Below, piece after piece: positions 5,548-6,418 of a DNA stretch of 6,418 nucleotides (position 1 is the stretch's first letter; every line of letters begins with the position of its first letter). The position numbers were made by a program, and so were the translations under genes. The notes beneath the pieces are model-generated. The model made no database searches. It was not told the DNA's origin and was given only the letters and a program-made list of their open reading frames with translations. Source of the stretch: Verrucomicrobiales bacterium (GTDB lineage: Bacteria > Verrucomicrobiota > Verrucomicrobiia > Verrucomicrobiales > Akkermansiaceae). The stretch covers positions 1 to 6,418 of the forward strand of contig DMYM01000257.1 of assembly GCA_003483645.1 (NCBI GenBank), written 5' to 3'.

Positions 5548-6418
5548 TGAAGACCCGAGCTAACCCGCATGCCTGCCAGGGCCCTGAACATGGAATGTCG
5601 CGGCGCCGTGTCCTGGGCGTTCTCGGCGGGCTGGCGGGCTTTGGGAGCCTGCTGAACCCCTCGATCTCGAGGGCCCTGGAAAAAAAAGAAAAGCAGGTGT
5701 GCCTGATCTGGCTGGATGGAGGTATCAGCCAATACGAAAGCTGGCATCCACTTCCCGGGACTCGGTTCGGAGGTCCCTTCCGAAGCATCCCCACCAGGAC
5801 GCCTGGAGTTCACTTCAGCGAGCTGATGAAACACACCGCCGCGATCTCTGACAAGATCTCTGTCATTCGCACCATGGAGACCAAGGACCCCAACCACTCC
5901 ACCGGCGTCCCCCGCATCCAACGCGGCGACCCGATCGACCGGGGTGTCGACTACCCTTATCTTGGCTCTGCCGTTTCAAAACTCCTGGGCCCGGCCGATC
6001 CCGATCTGCCGCCCTACATCTGGATCAAGCCCGGCAACGGCGGCTTTATCCACAGAGAGGCGGGCTTTCTCGGGGCGGAACACGGAGCTCTTGCGCTGGG
6101 CGATGGCCGCCCCCCCGTTCACATCCATCGCCCCGGTAACATTTCCGCTGAAAATGACGCGGCGAGGAACGCGCTCCGCAAAAAAGCCAATGAACGATTC
6201 CGATCCACCCGTGGCGCCTCGGAAATCGACGCCTACGAAACATCTTATGAGATGGCTGAGCTTCTCATGGCCCGGAAGGAAATCTTTGATGACAGCAAGC
6301 TGTCGCCAAAAGACAGGGATCGCTATGGAGCACATCCTCTGGGGCGGCACATCCTCCGCGCTCGACAGCTCCTGGAGGCGGGGGTCCGCTTCATCAAGGT
6401 CAACAGCTACCACTGGGA
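5547..6418 (+). CDS. DUF1501 family protein, Tat-exported, 5' part (continues past the right edge)
   Basis: The frame from ATG 5547 is open for 290 codons to the window edge with no stop; the family norm of about 400-480 residues implies that over 100 are missing. It begins with a TGATG junction in which the last base of the upstream TGA is the A of this ATG, so translational coupling is likely. A twin-arginine leader follows: S18-R19-R20-R21-V22-L23, then 'GVLGGLAGFGSLL', with likely cleavage near residue 43. The internal ATG at 5595 (residue 17) is an alternative start that keeps the Tat motif. Family landmarks are 'VCLIWLDGGISQYESWHPLP' (51-70), 'SVIRTMETKDPNHSTG' with N116-H117, 'DYPYLGSAVSKLLG', 'LGRHILRARQLLEAGVRFIK' and the start of the 'VN...WD' motif at the edge. 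It differs from the first DUF1501 protein in the first motif (I60, E64 and H67 where that protein has P70, D74 and D77), so it belongs to a different subfamily. Activity is unknown. Confidence 0.93.
   Translation, partial: MKTRANPHACQGPEHGMSRRRVLGVLGGLAGFGSLLNPSISRALEKKEKQVCLIWLDGGISQYESWHPLPGTRFGGPFRSIPTRTPGVHFSELMKHTAAISDKISVIRTMETKDPNHSTGVPRIQRGDPIDRGVDYPYLGSAVSKLLGPADPDLPPYIWIKPGNGGFIHREAGFLGAEHGALALGDGRPPVHIHRPGNISAENDAARNALRKKANERFRSTRGASEIDAYETSYEMAELLMARKEIFDDSKLSPKDRDRYGAHPLGRHILRARQLLEAGVRFIKVNSYHW

Noticed and set aside
5541..5921. 126-aa and 87-aa minus-strand frames near the start of the second DUF1501 gene
   Set aside because: The + strand frame is open through the whole region with clear Tat and DUF1501 motifs; these are antisense shadows.

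Overview
The window looks like chromosomal DNA from the Planctomycetota-Verrucomicrobiota-Chlamydiota superphylum. It is GC-rich by eye and carries two copies of the PSCyt2/PSD1 (DUF1549/DUF1553) plus DUF1501 gene pairing, which is heavily expanded in Planctomycetota and Verrucomicrobiota. The central gene has an N-terminal 'RLNPEAQ...AQRRAS' segment before a membrane helix, which I associate with verrucomicrobial toroid proteins from memory. Verrucomicrobiota is therefore my preferred inference, but no rRNA or marker gene is present to prove it.

Layout, all on the + strand: (1) 3-608, the C-terminal part of a DUF1553 (PSD1) protein cut by the left edge; (2) 614-2059, a complete Tat-exported DUF1501 protein, 5 nt behind it and probably translationally coupled; (3) 2060-2184, an AT-richer gap with a plausible intrinsic terminator and a weak promoter candidate; (4) 2185-3681, a single-pass membrane protein with a proline/glycine-rich linker and a squalene-cyclase/prenyltransferase-type alpha/alpha-toroid domain; (5) 3682-3909, a gap without a clear signal; (6) 3910-5547, a compact Sec-exported DUF1549/DUF1553 protein with a CXXCH motif; (7) 5547-6418, a second Tat-exported DUF1501 protein, overlapping gene 6 by one base and running off the right edge. 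The last gene is open to the window edge with no stop codon.

All the proteins appear to act outside the cytoplasm: the toroid protein is membrane-anchored with its domain facing out, both DUF1501 proteins carry twin-arginine leaders, and the complete DUF1549/1553 protein has a Sec leader. The DUF1549/1553-DUF1501 pairs often sit beside sulfatases, glycoside hydrolases and other polysaccharide-utilisation genes in these phyla, but their biochemical activity is not established. The main point of interest is a membrane-tethered toroid protein lying between two divergent copies of this pair. No mobile element, CRISPR array, tRNA or rRNA was seen.
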